Shown: piece after piece, positions 38,004-51,642 of the stretch
Position numbering within the stretch: position 1 is the stretch's first letter
Layout of the letters: the number at the start of each line of letters is the position of its first letter
NCBI GenBank assembly: GCA_019241525.1
Contig: JAFAWY010000052.1
Location: 1 to 64,000 of the forward strand
Direction of reading: 5' to 3'
From: Pseudonocardiales bacterium
GTDB lineage: Bacteria; Actinomycetota; Actinomycetes; Mycobacteriales; Pseudonocardiaceae
DNA: 64,000 nucleotides
The notes under the pieces: generated by a model
What the model saw: only the letters and a program-made list of their open reading frames with translations
What the model was told of the DNA's origin: nothing
The model's database searches: none
Position numbers and translations under genes: made by a program

Positions 38004-38534
38004 GTGGACGAGCAGCTCGCCGTCGCGCGCAATCTCGCCCTCCAGCGTGAGTGGTACGGGGAATCGCTCGGCGATCGGGTGCGGCGACTCGTGGTCGCTT
38101 TCGATTGCTCCCAGGCGCAGTTGGCCGAGGTGCTCGGCCTGAGCGCGCCGATGCTGAGCCAGCTGATGAGTGGTCGTCGAGCAAAAATCGGCAATCCCGC
38201 GGTGCTGGCCCGGATGGTGATGCTGGAGCGGCGGGTACTCACGCCTGAGGTCGCATCCGGTGATCCGGATGCGATCCGGGCTGCGCTGGAGCAGGTCCGA
38301 GATTCACGACCGACGGTCAGCCGGCCCACAGAGGGGGGCCAGGCGCTGCCGATAGAGCAGCGTGATGACCTACTCGTCGAGGCGCTACGCGCGGTGGCCG
38401 CACCGGCCGAGCTGGCCATCGCAGCTGACCTGCTCCGGGAACAGTGCCCACAGCTGGCCCGCGTGCTGCAGCACGCCGCCGGCGCCGAGCAAGGTGGATC
38501 GACCCCCGATGTGGCGACCGGATGGCTCCCGTAG
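38004..38534 (+). CDS. Helix-turn-helix DNA-binding protein
   Basis: 176 residues. An XRE-like helix-turn-helix lies near residues 18-60 (RVRRLVVAFDCSQAQLAEVLGLSAPMLSQLMSGRRAKIGNPAVLARM in segments). The C-terminal half is helical and without a known motif (DDLLVEALRAVAAPAELAIAADLLREQCP). GTG 38004 is preferred because GGGGAG lies a few bases upstream. It sits between ribF and rpsO. The regulated genes are unknown. Confidence 0.75.
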   Translation: MDEQLAVARNLALQREWYGESLGDRVRRLVVAFDCSQAQLAEVLGLSAPMLSQLMSGRRAKIGNPAVLARMVMLERRVLTPEVASGDPDAIRAALEQVRDSRPTVSRPTEGGQALPIEQRDDLLVEALRAVAAPAELAIAADLLREQCPQLARVLQHAAGAEQGGSTPDVATGWLP

Positions 38535-38695
38535 CGCTGGGGCGACGTTCGTGATTCAGGGCGGCGCCTGGCGTAGGCAAGTCGGCTGGTAATGTCGCCA
38601 GAGATCCGACTGCGGTCCGTGGCGGTCGGCTGAGATCAGTACTTGCCGCGTTATTCGCGGACGCACGGTACACGACGACAGGAGAAGATCTACCC

Positions 38696-38965
38696 GTGGC
38701 GCTGTCCACCGCACAGAAGAGCGAGATCCTTGCCGAGTACGGGCTGAGCAAGGGGGACACCGGCTCCCCCGAAGCGCAGGTAGCCCTGCTGACCAAGCGG
38801 ATCTCAGACCTTACGGAACACCTCAAGCACCACAAGCACGACCATCACTCCCGGCGAGGGCTGCTGCTGATGGTCGGCCGCCGCCGGAACTTGCTGAACT
38901 ATCTCGCCAAGGTCGACATCAACCGTTATCGATCCCTGATCGAGCGCCTTGGCCTGCGTCGTTGA
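38696..38965 (+). CDS. rpsO: 30S ribosomal protein S15
   Basis: 89 residues, full length. The S15 pattern is [43 protein letters not shown] (in segments) and [29 protein letters not shown]. It binds the central domain of 16S rRNA. GTG 38696 is preceded by AGGAGA (38680-38685). It is followed by a hairpin and then pnp, the classic rpsO-pnp arrangement. Confidence 0.95.
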   Translation: MALSTAQKSEILAEYGLSKGDTGSPEAQVALLTKRISDLTEHLKHHKHDHHSRRGLLLMVGRRRNLLNYLAKVDINRYRSLIERLGLRR

Positions 38966-38974
38966 TCCGACCCC

Positions 38975-38992
38975 GCTGACCGGAGGGTCAGC
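38975..38992. terminator. Short hairpin between rpsO and pnp
   Basis: GCTGACC (38975-38981) and GGTCAGC (38986-38992) form a 7-bp stem with loop GGAG. It lies 9 bases after the rpsO stop. It could be a terminator, an attenuator or an RNA-processing site. Nothing else stands out in the 215-base gap before pnp. Confidence 0.55.
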
Positions 38993-39180
38993 TTGATACA
39001 CAACCACATATCGCTGCACGAGCCGCGTTGTCACCGTCGTCGGGACCGTCGTCCGCCGGTCCTCGGTAGTGGCTGCCGAGAGCACGACATGCTCCGGGAG
39101 CTTCGATCGAAGACCGGCCTGTCGCCCTCACTCCCGCGCGCTGGTGTCACCGCTTGGCTGGTGTCGCGAGGAGGGAAACG

Positions 39181-41456
39181 ATGACCAACTCAACAATGAC
39201 GAACGCCTCCAACACGCCAGTACACGAAACTGCCGCCGTACTGGACAACGGCGCTTTCGGCACCCGCACCGTACGATTTGAGACCGGCCGGCTGGCCCGG
39301 CAGGCCGCAGGATCCGTCGTCGCTTACCTCGACGACGACACGATGCTCCTCGCCGCCACCACGGCGTCCAAAGCTCCCAAGGACCAGTTCGACTTCTTCC
39401 CGCTCACGGTCGATGTCGAGGAGCGAATGTATGCCGCCGGTCGCATTCCCGGCTCCTTCTTTCGCCGCGAAGGCCGCCCCTCCACCGACGCGATCCTCAC
39501 CTGCCGGCTGATCGACCGCCCGCTGCGTCCGTGCTTCGTCGACGGCCTGCGCAATGAGGTGCAGGTCGTGGTCACGGTGCTCAGCCTTGACCCGGCTGAC
39601 CCGTACGACGTGTTGGCGATCAATGCGGCGTCGGCGTCCACCCAGCTGTCCGGCCTGCCGTTCGACGGTCCGGTCGGCGCCACCCGGATGGCTCTGGTCC
39701 GAGACGGGGATACCACCCAGTGGATCGCGTTCCCGACCTACGAGCAACTCGGCCAGGCAGTGTTCGACATGGTGGTCGCCGGCCGGGTGGTCGGTGAGGA
39801 CAGCAGCGACGTGGCGATCATGATGGTCGAAGCCGAAGCCACCGAAGCCACCATCGAATTGATTGCTGGTGGTGCTCCGGCCCCCACCGAGGAGGTGGTG
39901 GCCACCGGGCTGGAGGCCGCCAAACCGTTCATCCGCGTCCTGTGTGACGCGCAGCGGCAGCTTGCTGACCTGAGCGGCAAGGCGGAGCTGGATTTCCCCA
40001 CCTTCCCCGCCTACCAGCCGGATGTCGTCGAGGCCGTGCGTGAACTGGTGGCCGGTGACCTGGCCGAGGTCCTGGCTGTGGCTGGCAAGCAGGATCGGGA
40101 GAATCGGCTCGACGGTCTGAAGGCCAGAGCGCTAGAAGAGCTGGGCGAGCGTTTCGAAGGCCGGGAAAAGGAGATCAGCGCCGCGTTCCGGGCGGTGACC
40201 AAGTCGGCGGTTCGCCAGCGCATCTTGCGTGAGAAGGTGCGCATCGACGGCCGCGGTATCACCGACATCCGGCCGCTGTCAGCGGAGGTGGACCTGATCC
40301 CGCGGGCACACGGCTCGGCACTGTTTGAGCGGGGTGAGACCCAGATCTTGGGCGTCACCACGTTGAACATGCTGCGCATGGAGCAGTCGATCGACTCGTT
40401 GTCCCCGGAAACCACCAAGCGTTACCTGCATCACTACAACTTCCCGCCGTACTCCACGGGTGAGACCGGACGGGTGGGGTCACCCAAGCGCCGCGAGATC
40501 GGTCATGGTGCGCTGGCTGAGCGGGCGCTGGTTCCTGTGCTGCCCAGCCGGGAGGAATTCCCCTACGCCATCCGCCAGGTCTCCGAGGCGCTGGGCTCTA
40601 ACGGCTCCACGTCAATGGGATCGGTCTGCGCGTCGACGATGTCGCTTTTCAACGCCGGGGTACCGCTGAAGGCACCAGTAGCGGGTATTGCAATGGGACT
40701 GGTGTCCGGCGAGGTCGACGGCAAGGAGACCTTCGTCGCGCTGACCGATATCCTCGGCGCCGAGGATGCCTTTGGTGACATGGACTTCAAGGTGGCCGGC
40801 ACCAGCACGTTCGTCACCGCGTTGCAGTTGGACACCAAGCTGGCCGGAATCCCGTCCGAGGTCCTGGCCGCCGCACTGTCCCAAGCTCGCGATGCTCGGC
40901 TGACCATCCTTGGGGTGATGGCGCAGGCCATCGACGGGCCGGATGAGATGAGCCCGTACGCGCCGCGGGTCACCGCGATCAAGATCCCGGTTGACAAGAT
41001 CGGTGAGGTGATCGGCCCGAAGGGCAAGATGATCAATTCGATCACCGACGAGACCGGTGCGGACATCTCCATCGAGGACGACGGCACGATCTACGTCGGT
41101 GCCAACGATGGCCCGTCCGCCGAAGCTGCCATCGACCGGATCAATGCCATCGCCAACCCGCAGTTACCCAAGGTCGGGGAGCGCTTCTTGGGCACCGTGG
41201 TGAAAACCGCTGCCTTCGGGGCATTTGTCTCGCTGGTACCCGGCAAGGATGGCCTGGTGCACATCTCCAAGCTGGGCAACGGCAAGCGCATCGGCAAGGT
41301 CGAAGATGTGGTCAAGGTCGGCGACAAGTTGCGCGTCGAGGTGGCTGACATCGACAACCGCGGCAAGATCAGCCTGGTACCGGTACGCGACGAGGATACT
41401 GCCGACAGCTCGGCTGGCAGCCCGGCTACAGACTCCACCGAGGTGTCGGCCGGCAC

Positions 41457-41460
<4 letters not shown>
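39181..41460 (+). CDS. pnp: Polynucleotide phosphorylase
   Basis: 759 residues. Two RNase-PH domains ([22 protein letters not shown], then [20 protein letters not shown] and [20 protein letters not shown]) flank a helical linker. A KH domain ([20 protein letters not shown]) and an S1 domain ([30 protein letters not shown]) follow. It degrades RNA 3'-5' using phosphate. ATG 39181 is chosen because GAGGAGGGAA lies immediately upstream. The stop overlaps the M16 gene by GTGA. Confidence 0.96.
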
Positions 41461-43549
<2,089 letters not shown>

Positions 43550-43552
43550 TCG

Positions 43553-44113
43553 CTACTTCTCAGCCAGCACCAGGTCGAGCGGGCCAGTCAAACGTATCTC
43601 GCGAAGTGCACGTCCGTTGGCGTCGAGAGTGCGTACGACGCCATCCGGCGCCCAGCCGGCATGCCGGTAGAAGTTCAGGGAAGCTGGGTCTTCAGCAGGA
43701 ACCCACGCGATACCACGAGTCGCGCCGGCCTCGCGGAGCGCTGCGGCGGCCGCAGCGAGCAGCCGCCCACCGTGCCCGCGGCGCGCCCACCGTGGTTCTA
43801 CCAGCAGGGTGCTCACCAGCACGGTGCGCGCCGCGTCGGGGGGCATCGTGCCGTCGGCAGCCGCTACGTCCTCCTCGGGTGCCGCCCCGGCCACCACGAA
43901 CCCGACCGGATCGGCGCCTTCGGTGGCGATCAGCACCGTGGCACCGCCTTCGATAGTGGCAGCCCAGGCCTGCTGCAGCTGGGGTGTGTCCAGCTCATCA
44001 AGCGTCCCCGGCGGCAACAGTCCGGAATAGGCCGCCCGCCAGGTCACCCGGTGCAGCGCTGCCAGCGTCGATGCATCCTGCACCGTTGCCTGCCGTACAC
44101 CAGCCACTCCCAT
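43553..44113 (-). CDS. GNAT-family N-acetyltransferase
   Basis: 186 residues. The GNAT fold is seen as VRQATVQDASTLAALHRVTWRAAYSGLLPPGTLDEL (in segments), then LVSTLLVEPRWARRGHGGRLLAAAAAALREAGA with the acetyl-CoA loop RRGHGG, and NFYRHAGWAPDG. The substrate is unknown. ATG 44113 is chosen because the fold begins eight residues later; the frame upstream looks non-coding. It is divergent from the YcaQ-like gene. Confidence 0.85.
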   Translation of the reverse strand: MGVAGVRQATVQDASTLAALHRVTWRAAYSGLLPPGTLDELDTPQLQQAWAATIEGGATVLIATEGADPVGFVVAGAAPEEDVAAADGTMPPDAARTVLVSTLLVEPRWARRGHGGRLLAAAAAALREAGATRGIAWVPAEDPASLNFYRHAGWAPDGVVRTLDANGRALREIRLTGPLDLVLAEK

Positions 44114-44243
44114 GGCGTGCACGTTATGCCGCCCCGCACCTGAAGACACCTCGGCCCTAGCCGTTCGGCCTCCAACCCCCGGCATGAGGACGGGAGAGGG
44201 AGATTGTCGGGGGTGGATGGCAGCATCGGGTGCTGTGCGGACC

Positions 44244-45488
44244 ATGGGCATCGACGTTGCGCGGCGGACTGCGCTGGCCGCGCAAGGTTTCGCCGACCCA
44301 CGGCCGGCCGGGCCGGTGACCCAGCGGCATCTCCTCCGGGTGTTGGATCGGATCGGATTGCTGCAGCTGGACTCGGTCTCGGTACTGGCCCGGGCGCACT
44401 ACCTGCCGGTATTCAGCCGGCTGGGCCCGTACCCAAGGGAGCTGCTTGACGCCGCCGCATGGGCGCATCCCGTGCGCCGTCCCCGCCCGCTGGTGGAGTA
44501 CTGGGCCCATGAGGCCAGCCTGGTTCCGGTGCGGGACTGGCCACTGCTGCGGTCAGGTGCCAAGAAAGCAGGTTGGTGGCAAAGGTACGGCGCGCTGGCG
44601 GCCCGAGCGCCAGAACTCGTCTCGGCCGTACTGGACGCGGTGAAAGCCCATGGCCCGATCGGCGCCGCCACCTTGGAGCGGGAGCTGGGCGGGGCGCCGA
44701 GGGCTGCCTCCGGATCGTGGTGGAACCGCACTGACATGAAACGGATCTGCGAGTGGCTCTTCGGCATCGGTGAGCTCACCACCGGCACGAGACGCGGCTT
44801 CGAACGGCTTTACGACCTGCCTGAACGAGTATTGCCAGCCGACGTGCTAACCAGCCGGGTAAGCGCCGAAGACGCAGCCCGCGAACTGGTTGCCCGTGCC
44901 GGCGCCGCGCTTGGCGTGGCCACCGAGCCCGATCTTCGCGATTACTACCGGCTACGACCAGAACGCAGCAAGCAGGCGGTCACCGAACTTGTCGAAGCCG
45001 GAGTGTTGGAACCCGTGCGAGTCGAAGGCTGGCAGACACCGGCTTATCTGCACCGCGCAGCGCGTATGCCGCGGCGGATCACCGGCGCATCCTTGGTATG
45101 CCCGTTCGACCCGCTGATCTGGGACCGGGCACGCACCCAGCGACTGTTCGGCTTCCACTACCGGATCGAGATTTATGTCCCGGAACACCGGCGCAGCCAC
45201 GGCTATTACGTGTTGCCGTTTCTGCTCGATGGTCAGCTTGTCGCCCGGCTAGATCTCAAAGCTGACCGTAGCGCCGGACTGTTACGCGTACCCAGCGCGT
45301 TCGCCGAACCAGGGATTGCCGATCGGTCGAAGGTGGTGATTGAGCTTGCCCGAGCGCTGCATGAGTTGGCCGGGTGGCTAGAGCTCGACGGGATCGCACC
45401 GGGGGAACGGGGTGACCTCGTGGCGGAGTTGGCCGCGGCGAGCGGCCGTGGTGCCGGATCCCGGCTGGTCAGCACGGTGCCGCGGTGA
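44244..45488 (+). CDS. YcaQ-like winged-helix protein (DNA interstrand crosslink glycosylase family)
   Basis: 414 residues. The family landmarks are ARRTALAAQGFADPRP, LLQLDSVSVLARAHYLPVFSRLG, VEYWAHEASLVP and CPFDPLIWDRARTQRLFGFHYRIEIYVP. YcaQ of E. coli (AlkX) unhooks interstrand crosslinks; the QLD-type active-site segment is present here. ATG 44244 fits the family start, while upstream in-frame starts add unlike residues. Its 3' end overlaps the DUF4097 gene by 20 bases. Confidence 0.82.
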   Translation: MGIDVARRTALAAQGFADPRPAGPVTQRHLLRVLDRIGLLQLDSVSVLARAHYLPVFSRLGPYPRELLDAAAWAHPVRRPRPLVEYWAHEASLVPVRDWPLLRSGAKKAGWWQRYGALAARAPELVSAVLDAVKAHGPIGAATLERELGGAPRAASGSWWNRTDMKRICEWLFGIGELTTGTRRGFERLYDLPERVLPADVLTSRVSAEDAARELVARAGAALGVATEPDLRDYYRLRPERSKQAVTELVEAGVLEPVRVEGWQTPAYLHRAARMPRRITGASLVCPFDPLIWDRARTQRLFGFHYRIEIYVPEHRRSHGYYVLPFLLDGQLVARLDLKADRSAGLLRVPSAFAEPGIADRSKVVIELARALHELAGWLELDGIAPGERGDLVAELAAASGRGAGSRLVSTVPR

Positions 45489-46443
45489 TCAGCGCGTCGC
45501 CCGACCCGGTGCGAGCACGCACCCGCAGCGTGGCGTTGCCTTCGGCAGGCGGGCCACCGACAGGTAGGTCGCTGCGAGCTTGCCCGAATCCGGAGCTGAC
45601 ATCCAGTTCAGCAAGAACGCCTTGGTGGATCCCTATCCGCAACTGTCCTGAACCGGTTGTCAGCTCAAGACCGCCGGCGCACGCATCAACCACGGTGAGA
45701 TCACCGGTGCCGGAGCGGGCGGTCACATCGTGGTTGACAGCGCCCAGCCGGACGTCCCCCGAGCCGGTTTCCACTGTTCCAGCACCGTCAGCACCCTCAA
45801 GGCTGGTCACGTCGACCACACCAGAACCAGTACGCACCCGCAGGCGGCCCAGCACCGCCCCCAACCGCACGTCTCCGGAGCCGGTGCGGACTTCCGCCGC
45901 GCCGGTGCAGTGCTGCGCCCGGACCTCTCCGGAGCCAGTAGCAGCGTCCAGCTTGGTGGCCACGCCGGTGACGGCAATGTCCGCTGAGCCACTGCGGGCA
46001 ATGATCGACGCTCCCGCTGGAGCACTGATCGTGATGGACAGGGGCACCGTGCGTAGCGGGAACTCTCGAGGGCTGCGCACCGTCAGCCGCTGCTCAGTGA
46101 AGTCGATCACTGTCTGGCGCACCGCCTCGGCCGTCAGCTGCTTCAGCGGTGCTGCTCCGGCCTGCCCACCCAGCCAGCTCAGCAGGTTGGTGATCCCCAC
46201 ATTCAGCAGTGGCTGGTTGGTCGGATCCGCGCGGACCTGTACGACTACCTCACCGGAGCCGGAAGTGTCTTCCGCGTCTTCCGCGCCGTATCGGGTGTCT
46301 ACAGTGTCCCCGCCGCCTTCGCCCAGAGCGATGTCCAGCTGCCCGCCATCGAGCGCGGCTCTGATGTCAACCGGTCCGGAGCAATCAAAGCACTCTTGCC
46401 GGACCACCGCTGCATCAGTGTCGTCGCGGTCGTTGCGTTCCAC
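45469..46443 (-). CDS. DUF4097 beta-solenoid-like protein
   Basis: 324 residues. The C-terminal two-thirds is a string of short beta repeats with the recurring unit TGSGDVRL/RTGSG (ARSGSADIAV, ATGSGEVRA, RTGSGDVRLGAV, RTGSGVVDV, ETGSGDVRLGAV, RSGTGDLTV, TTGSGQLRIG). This is typical of DUF4097 adhesin-like proteins. No signal peptide is visible; it begins with an acidic segment and two Cys (CFDC). GTG 46443 follows GGAGGAG at good spacing. It lies 40 bases after the ribbon-helix-helix gene, so the two form an operon. The function is unknown. Confidence 0.82.
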   Translation of the reverse strand: MERNDRDDTDAAVVRQECFDCSGPVDIRAALDGGQLDIALGEGGGDTVDTRYGAEDAEDTSGSGEVVVQVRADPTNQPLLNVGITNLLSWLGGQAGAAPLKQLTAEAVRQTVIDFTEQRLTVRSPREFPLRTVPLSITISAPAGASIIARSGSADIAVTGVATKLDAATGSGEVRAQHCTGAAEVRTGSGDVRLGAVLGRLRVRTGSGVVDVTSLEGADGAGTVETGSGDVRLGAVNHDVTARSGTGDLTVVDACAGGLELTTGSGQLRIGIHQGVLAELDVSSGFGQARSDLPVGGPPAEGNATLRVRARTGSGDALITAAPC

Positions 46444-46483
46444 GATTTCTCCTCCACGAGATCCTTACGGCCTGCGGGGTTAT

Positions 46484-47044
46484 TCAGCCCTGAACCCATC
46501 CCTGCACCCGATTGCGGCCGCGGCGATCCTTGGGACCACGCCGCGGGTCATTCCACGGCTCCCCGCGCAGCGCGCTGGCTACCGCCTGCGACACCCAGGT
46601 GTTCAGCGACACGCCTTGCTCGGCGGCAGCCCGCTCAGCCTGAGTCTTCATCTGGTCGATCAATCGCAAAGTCATCCGTCTGATGTCACCGCCGGCGTCA
46701 CCAAACGGGCCGGCACCGGGCTCAAAGGACAGCGGCTCCTCGTCTCCAGATCCGCTCGGCCCGGGTTCAGTGGTGTGGCTTCCGGCATGGCCACCGTTGC
46801 CGGAAGGCGAGCTCACCGCGATCCGTACATCCCTGCCGTCGAGACGGACCTCCACCACTCGGTCATCCAGCGCCGCAGTGACTTCCGCAGCGAGCTCCGA
46901 CAAGGCGTTCATGATGGCCAGGCGTGCGGCCGGTTCCAGCGCTACTCCCAGCACGGCGGCGGTATGCCGAGTCTGCTCGTCACCTGCGGAGGCTGCCGTG
47001 GTGAGGTCTTCCCGCAGCTGGTTGACATAAGGCGTGAGGTCCAT
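46484..47044 (-). CDS. Ribbon-helix-helix (HicB/Arc-like) regulator
   Basis: 186 residues. The N-terminal half is helical and acidic (VNQLREDLTTAASAGDEQTRHTAA, LNALSELAAEVTAALDDRVVEVRLDG in segments). A low-complexity Gly/Ser linker follows. Residues about 120-160 give an RHH domain: beta strand RRMTLRL, then helices DQMKTQAERAAAEQG and SLNTWVSQAVASALRG. It is annotated in relatives as an antitoxin-like HicB protein but is paired here with a DUF4097 gene rather than a toxin. A candidate promoter with three palindromes overlaps the start, which suggests autoregulation. Confidence 0.8.
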   Translation of the reverse strand: MDLTPYVNQLREDLTTAASAGDEQTRHTAAVLGVALEPAARLAIMNALSELAAEVTAALDDRVVEVRLDGRDVRIAVSSPSGNGGHAGSHTTEPGPSGSGDEEPLSFEPGAGPFGDAGGDIRRMTLRLIDQMKTQAERAAAEQGVSLNTWVSQAVASALRGEPWNDPRRGPKDRRGRNRVQGWVQG

Positions 47045-47079
47045 GACGTCAATATGACGTCACATTCGACGTCAGTCAA
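47044..47079 (-). promoter_or_regulatory. Leaderless promoter with three tandem TGACGTCA-like operators
   Basis: TGACGTCA occurs at 47044-47051 and 47055-47062, and CGACGTCA at 47067-47074, so the centres are 11 and 12 bases apart. On the minus strand TTGACT (47079-47074) and CATATT (47056-47051) are 17 bases apart and fit -35 and -10 boxes, putting +1 at about the ATG at 47044. Ribbon-helix-helix proteins of the MetJ/Arc group bind tandem 8-bp palindromes at such spacing. Confidence 0.6.
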
Positions 47080-47149
47080 GGTGTCATTGCTGTCGCAGTA
47101 GGCTGCTGGCGCTTGAGGCCGGGGCCCGTATCGAGAGAAGAGGTGCGCC

Positions 47150-47974
47150 GTGAGCCAACGTGACGGAGTCCCAGCGGACGCCAATGGTGCCGCCGGGCAT
47201 GAGCCAGCCGTAAGCGAGACGGGCGTGGCAACCGTGCCATTGCGAGTGCAACTGGTAGCGAAAACAGAGTTCTTCCCGCCCGATGATGTTCCGTGGTCCA
47301 CCGATGCCGACGGTGGGGAAGCTCTCGCTGAGTTCGCCGGCCGCGCGTGCTACCAGTCCTGGCGCAAGCCGAACCCGGCGACCGCTACCAATGCCGGCTA
47401 CCTGAGGCACATTCTCGAGGTCGGTCACCTGTCAGTGCTCGAGCACGGCACAGTAAGCTTCTACCTCACCGGAGTGTCGCGGTCGCTGACTCATGAGCTG
47501 ATCCGGCACCGACATTTTTCCTATTCACAGCTATCTCAGCGCTACGTTCCCGAGCGGACCGCCGCCATGGTCGAGCCCGCAGTAATCGCCAACGATCCTG
47601 AACTCCACCAGCGCTTCCACGCCGCAGCCAGGGCTAGCCAGCAGGCTTACAACGAGTTGCTGGCCGGGTTGGAAAAGCACTTTGCGGACGAGCCCAATGC
47701 CACGCTGCGCCGCAAGCAGGCGCGCCAGGCGGCTCGGTCGGTGCTGCCGAACGCCACCGAGACGCGCATCGTGGTGACCGGTAACTACCGGGCTTGGCGC
47801 CACTTCATCGCGATGCGCGCCACCGAACATGCTGACGTGGAAATCCGCGCGCTGGCGGTGGAGTGCCTGCGCCAGCTGCAAAAGGCAGTACCCAACGTGT
47901 TCAGCGATTTCGAGATCAGCGCGCTGGCGGACGGTAGCGAGATCGCATCCAGCCCATTCGTGGCCGAGTGCTGA
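47150..47974 (+). CDS. thyX: FAD-dependent thymidylate synthase ThyX
   Basis: 274 residues. The ThyX signature [14 protein letters not shown] lies near residue 120, and [29 protein letters not shown] is the second conserved segment. It converts dUMP to dTMP using methylenetetrahydrofolate, FAD and NADPH. The N terminus is about 30 residues longer than in most ThyX, so an internal start is possible, but GTG 47150 follows GAGAAGAGG. It is divergent from the ribbon-helix-helix gene and shares its regulatory gap. Confidence 0.95.
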   Translation: MSQRDGVPADANGAAGHEPAVSETGVATVPLRVQLVAKTEFFPPDDVPWSTDADGGEALAEFAGRACYQSWRKPNPATATNAGYLRHILEVGHLSVLEHGTVSFYLTGVSRSLTHELIRHRHFSYSQLSQRYVPERTAAMVEPAVIANDPELHQRFHAAARASQQAYNELLAGLEKHFADEPNATLRRKQARQAARSVLPNATETRIVVTGNYRAWRHFIAMRATEHADVEIRALAVECLRQLQKAVPNVFSDFEISALADGSEIASSPFVAEC

Positions 47975-47987
47975 GTAGTGTGCCGGT

Positions 47988-49636
<1,649 letters not shown>

Positions 49637-49733
49637 GCGCGCGAGGTGACCACAAGACCTGCTCGCAGGGTCAGGCCATGGGTTCTGTGAGCTACGTGCA
49701 GGGTCAGGTCATGCTTACCGGCAGAGTCAGCGC

Positions 49734-51452
49734 ATGAGTGCTGTCCCTCCAGGTATCCCGCTGCCCGCGCCAGGCGTGCCCACCACACCGCCGCCGCCGT
49801 TGCCCGAAGGTGGCTTGCGCGTGGTCGCGCTCGGCGGAATCGGCGAGATCGGCCGCAACATGACCGTCTTCGCCTACGCAGACCGGCTGCTGGTGGTGGA
49901 TTGCGGGGTGCTGTTCCCCGAGGACGACGCGCCGGGGGTGGATCTGATCCTGCCCGACTTCCGGGCGATCGAGCACCGGCTGGATGACATCGAGGCGCTG
50001 GTCCTTACCCACGGTCACGAAGACCACATCGGAGCAGTACCGTTCCTGCTCAAACTGCGTCCGGATTTGCCTGTGGTGGGCTCTGAGTTCACCCTTGCGC
50101 TGGTCGCGGAGAAGTGCCGCGAGCACCACCAGAAGCCACGGCTGGTGCAGGTGGCAGCAAACGCCCGGCACCGCTGCGGTCCGTTCGACTGCGAATTTTT
50201 CGCGGTTAATCACTCCATCCCCGATTCGCTCGCAGTGGCCATTCGCACCCCGGCTGGGCTGGTGTTGCACACCGGTGACGTCAAGCTGGACCAACTACCG
50301 TTGGATGGCCGGTTGACTGATCTCGCTGGTTTCTCCCGGCTCGGCGATGAAGGTGTCGACCTCCTCCTCATCGATTCCACCAACGCTGAGATTCCTGGTT
50401 TCGTCACCCCGGAACGGGATATCGGCCCGGTGCTGGATTCGGTGATCGGCAAGGCCACTCAGCGGGTTATCGTGGCCTGCTTCGCCAGCCATGTGCACCG
50501 GGTACAGCAGGTACTGGATGTTGCCGCCATGCACCGGCGAAATGTGGCATTCGTGGGTAGGTCGATGGTGCGCAACATGGGCGTCGCTGTCGATTTGGGG
50601 TTGCTCCGGGTGCCTCCCGGCCTGCTGGTAGATCTCGATGATGCGCTGGCGATGCCGGAGCACCGGGTGTTGTTCGTCTCCACCGGTTCGCAGGGTGAAC
50701 CGCTGTCAGCCCTGTCCCGGATGGCTCGCGGTGAACATCGGCAGATCCGGATCCGCCCTGGGGATACGGTCATACTGGCCAGCTCGCTGATTCCGGGCAA
50801 CGAGACCTCGGTGTTCCGGGTCGTCAACGGGTTGACTCGGCTGGGTGCCAGCGTGGTTCACCAGGGGAATGCCAAGGTGCACGTGTCCGGGCACGCGCCA
50901 GCTGGAGAATTGCTGTTTCTCTACAACGCCATCCGGCCCTCCAATGTCATGCCGGTGCACGGCGAGTGGCGGCACCTGCGGGCCAACGCTGCCTTGGCGG
51001 TCCGTACCGGGGTTGCGCCGGAGGGCGTAGTGATCGCTGAGGACGGCGTAGTCGTAGATCTCGTCGACGGCCGGGCTGAGATCACCGGCCGGGTCGAGGT
51101 GGGGCAGGTGTACGTGGACGGCTTGTCGGTGGGCGACGTAGGGGAGTCGACGCTGTCTGACCGGCTCATCCTGGGCGAGGGTGGGTTCATCGCGATTACC
51201 GTGGTGGTCACCTCCGCGACGGGCCGGGCAGTGGTCCCACCGACGATCTCTGGCCGGGGATTCTCGGACGACCCCAAGGCACTCGATGGCGTGGTGCCGC
51301 TGGTCGAAATGGAACTGGCGCGCACCGAAGTCGAGGGGATTACCGATCCGCATCGGATCGCCCAGGCTGTGCGCCGCGTGGTCGGTCGCTGGGTGGCGGA
51401 CACCTACCGCCGCCGCCCGATGATCGTGCCCACCGTGCTCCCCGTCGGCTGA
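49734..51452 (+). CDS. rnj: Ribonuclease J
   Basis: 572 residues. The metallo-beta-lactamase motif LTHGHEDHIGAVPFLL lies near residue 90. Other landmarks are VVALGGIGEIGRNMTVF, HSIPDSLAVAIRTPAGLVLHTGDVKLD, the beta-CASP part (FASHVHRVQQVLDVA, STGSQGEPLSALSRMARGEH) and HVSGHAPAGELLFLYNAIRPSNVMPVHGEWRHL (in segments). It is an endo- and 5'-exoribonuclease. It follows dapA as in mycobacteria. ATG 49734 begins a Pro-rich leader. Confidence 0.95.
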   Translation: MSAVPPGIPLPAPGVPTTPPPPLPEGGLRVVALGGIGEIGRNMTVFAYADRLLVVDCGVLFPEDDAPGVDLILPDFRAIEHRLDDIEALVLTHGHEDHIGAVPFLLKLRPDLPVVGSEFTLALVAEKCREHHQKPRLVQVAANARHRCGPFDCEFFAVNHSIPDSLAVAIRTPAGLVLHTGDVKLDQLPLDGRLTDLAGFSRLGDEGVDLLLIDSTNAEIPGFVTPERDIGPVLDSVIGKATQRVIVACFASHVHRVQQVLDVAAMHRRNVAFVGRSMVRNMGVAVDLGLLRVPPGLLVDLDDALAMPEHRVLFVSTGSQGEPLSALSRMARGEHRQIRIRPGDTVILASSLIPGNETSVFRVVNGLTRLGASVVHQGNAKVHVSGHAPAGELLFLYNAIRPSNVMPVHGEWRHLRANAALAVRTGVAPEGVVIAEDGVVVDLVDGRAEITGRVEVGQVYVDGLSVGDVGESTLSDRLILGEGGFIAITVVVTSATGRAVVPPTISGRGFSDDPKALDGVVPLVEMELARTEVEGITDPHRIAQAVRRVVGRWVADTYRRRPMIVPTVLPVG

Positions 51453-51642
51453 CCCAGTTGGCCGCCCTTCACGTACTGCCAACCCCGGTTGCCGCTGCTC
51501 TTTTCAGCTACCAACCCACCGGGAACACGCAGATCGGCGTGTCGTGGACATCGTCATCGCCTGGCACGCAACCATGGGGAGGCAGTAGGGGTGTCGGAAG
51601 TGTTGCGGCGCAGAAGGGTCCGGGCGGGCAAGCGTGTGGAAG

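Noticed and set aside
44138-44200. Possible third copy of repeat B (CACCTGAAGACACCTCGG and CCGGCATGAGGAC)
   Set aside because: Only parts of each arm match and the two parts do not pair with each other, so the similarity could be chance.
46443-46484. Toxin-antitoxin reading of the ribbon-helix-helix and DUF4097 pair
   Set aside because: The partner is a large beta-repeat protein with no toxin-like domain, so I describe it as a regulator with a DUF4097 gene.
45485-47101. 538-codon open frame on the plus strand
   Set aside because: It is antisense to the DUF4097 and ribbon-helix-helix genes, is low-complexity Ser/Pro-rich, and mirrors their repeats.
49637-49733. Short CAGGGTCAGG direct repeats between dapA and rnj
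   Set aside because: Two loosely similar copies in a 97-base gap are too short and imperfect to call a repeat or operator.
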